NCBI GenBank assembly: GCA_903953145.1
Contig: CAJBIL010000345.1
Span: 1-7,308 of the forward strand
DNA: 7,308 nt
Direction of reading: 5' to 3'
Source of the DNA: an uncultured beta proteobacterium
GTDB lineage: Bacteria; Pseudomonadota; Gammaproteobacteria; Burkholderiales; Rhodocyclaceae
The position numbers were made by a program, and so were the translations under genes. Below are positions 7,218 to 7,308 of this stretch, piece after piece (the stretch's first letter is position 1; the number at the start of each line of letters is the position of its first letter). The notes below the pieces were generated by a model. It had not been told where the DNA came from and did not search any database. It was given only the letters and a program-made list of their open reading frames with translations.

Positions 7218-7232
7218 CCTTGAAAATCAAGG
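7218..7232. repeat. Short perfect palindrome
   Basis: CCTTGA and TCAAGG are exact reverse complements separated by AAA. The unit is 15 bases long and lies in the AT-rich region after hemE. It is followed by atatattt rather than a clean T run, so it is a poor terminator; an operator-like site or chance are alternatives. Confidence 0.35.
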
Positions 7233-7308
7233 ATATATTTCTAAGCTGTTGATATTTATATATTAATTAAGTGCTCTATTTTTTGGCAAAGTGTAAAAAA
7301 CCCTTGCA

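Larger units (their letters stand above)
7134..7308. other. AT-rich non-coding region after hemE
   Basis: These 175 bases are markedly richer in A and T than the genes and hold no supportable ORF; the longest reading from an ATG (7176) is 15 codons. They contain A/T runs (ataaaaagaaataaatttaaa just after the hemE stop, tattaattaa near 7261-7270), a DnaA-box-like 9-mer and a short palindrome. No canonical GC-stem/T-tract terminator for hemE is visible; only a weak gggaaa...tttcc pairing (7136-7140 with 7162-7166). In related genomes I recall the replication restart gene priA following hemE, so this may be its upstream region, but no start of it is in view. Confidence 0.6.

Noticed and set aside
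7176..7223. Small ORF starting at ATG 7176
   Set aside because: It has only 15 codons, no ribosome binding site, and its start lies within the DnaA-box-like sequence.

Overview
The window looks like a chromosomal housekeeping segment from a betaproteobacterium, most likely of the Rhodocyclales type (Dechloromonas/Azoarcus-like). This placement rests on protein character, moderately high GC in the genes, and the gene order ntrY-ntrX-trkA-trkH-hemE, which I recall from that group; it was not checked by a search. All genes are on the + strand and tightly packed. No mobile element, tRNA, rRNA or CRISPR array is visible.

Layout. Bases 1-1752 hold the C-terminal part of an NtrY-type membrane histidine kinase; the N-terminus lies upstream of the window. 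Two bases later, 1755-3014 encodes its NtrX-type response regulator, which has an intact receiver and Fis-like DNA-binding helix but a strongly decayed AAA+ domain. After 42 bases comes trkA (3057-4488), the NAD-binding regulatory subunit of the Trk potassium uptake system. It is interrupted by an apparent one-base insertion in a G4 run at 4274-4277. trkH (4485-5945), the potassium-translocating membrane subunit, starts on a GTG that overlaps the original trkA stop by four bases. A 111-base gap with possible regulatory structure precedes hemE (6057-7133), uroporphyrinogen decarboxylase, which starts on GTG. The final 175 bases (7134-7308) are AT-rich and non-coding, with one perfect DnaA-box-like 9-mer and a short palindrome.

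How the genes fit together. NtrY and NtrX form a phosphorelay pair, and TrkA and TrkH form one potassium transporter. The close spacing suggests that ntrYX and trkAH are co-transcribed. hemE belongs to tetrapyrrole (heme) synthesis and probably has its own promoter.

Most worth checking: the trkA frameshift (real lesion or sequencing error), the NtrX ATPase domain without Walker A or GAFTGA, a 7-bp inverted repeat whose 3' arm covers the hemE ribosome binding site, and the AT-rich tail. I found no convincing new multi-gene system.
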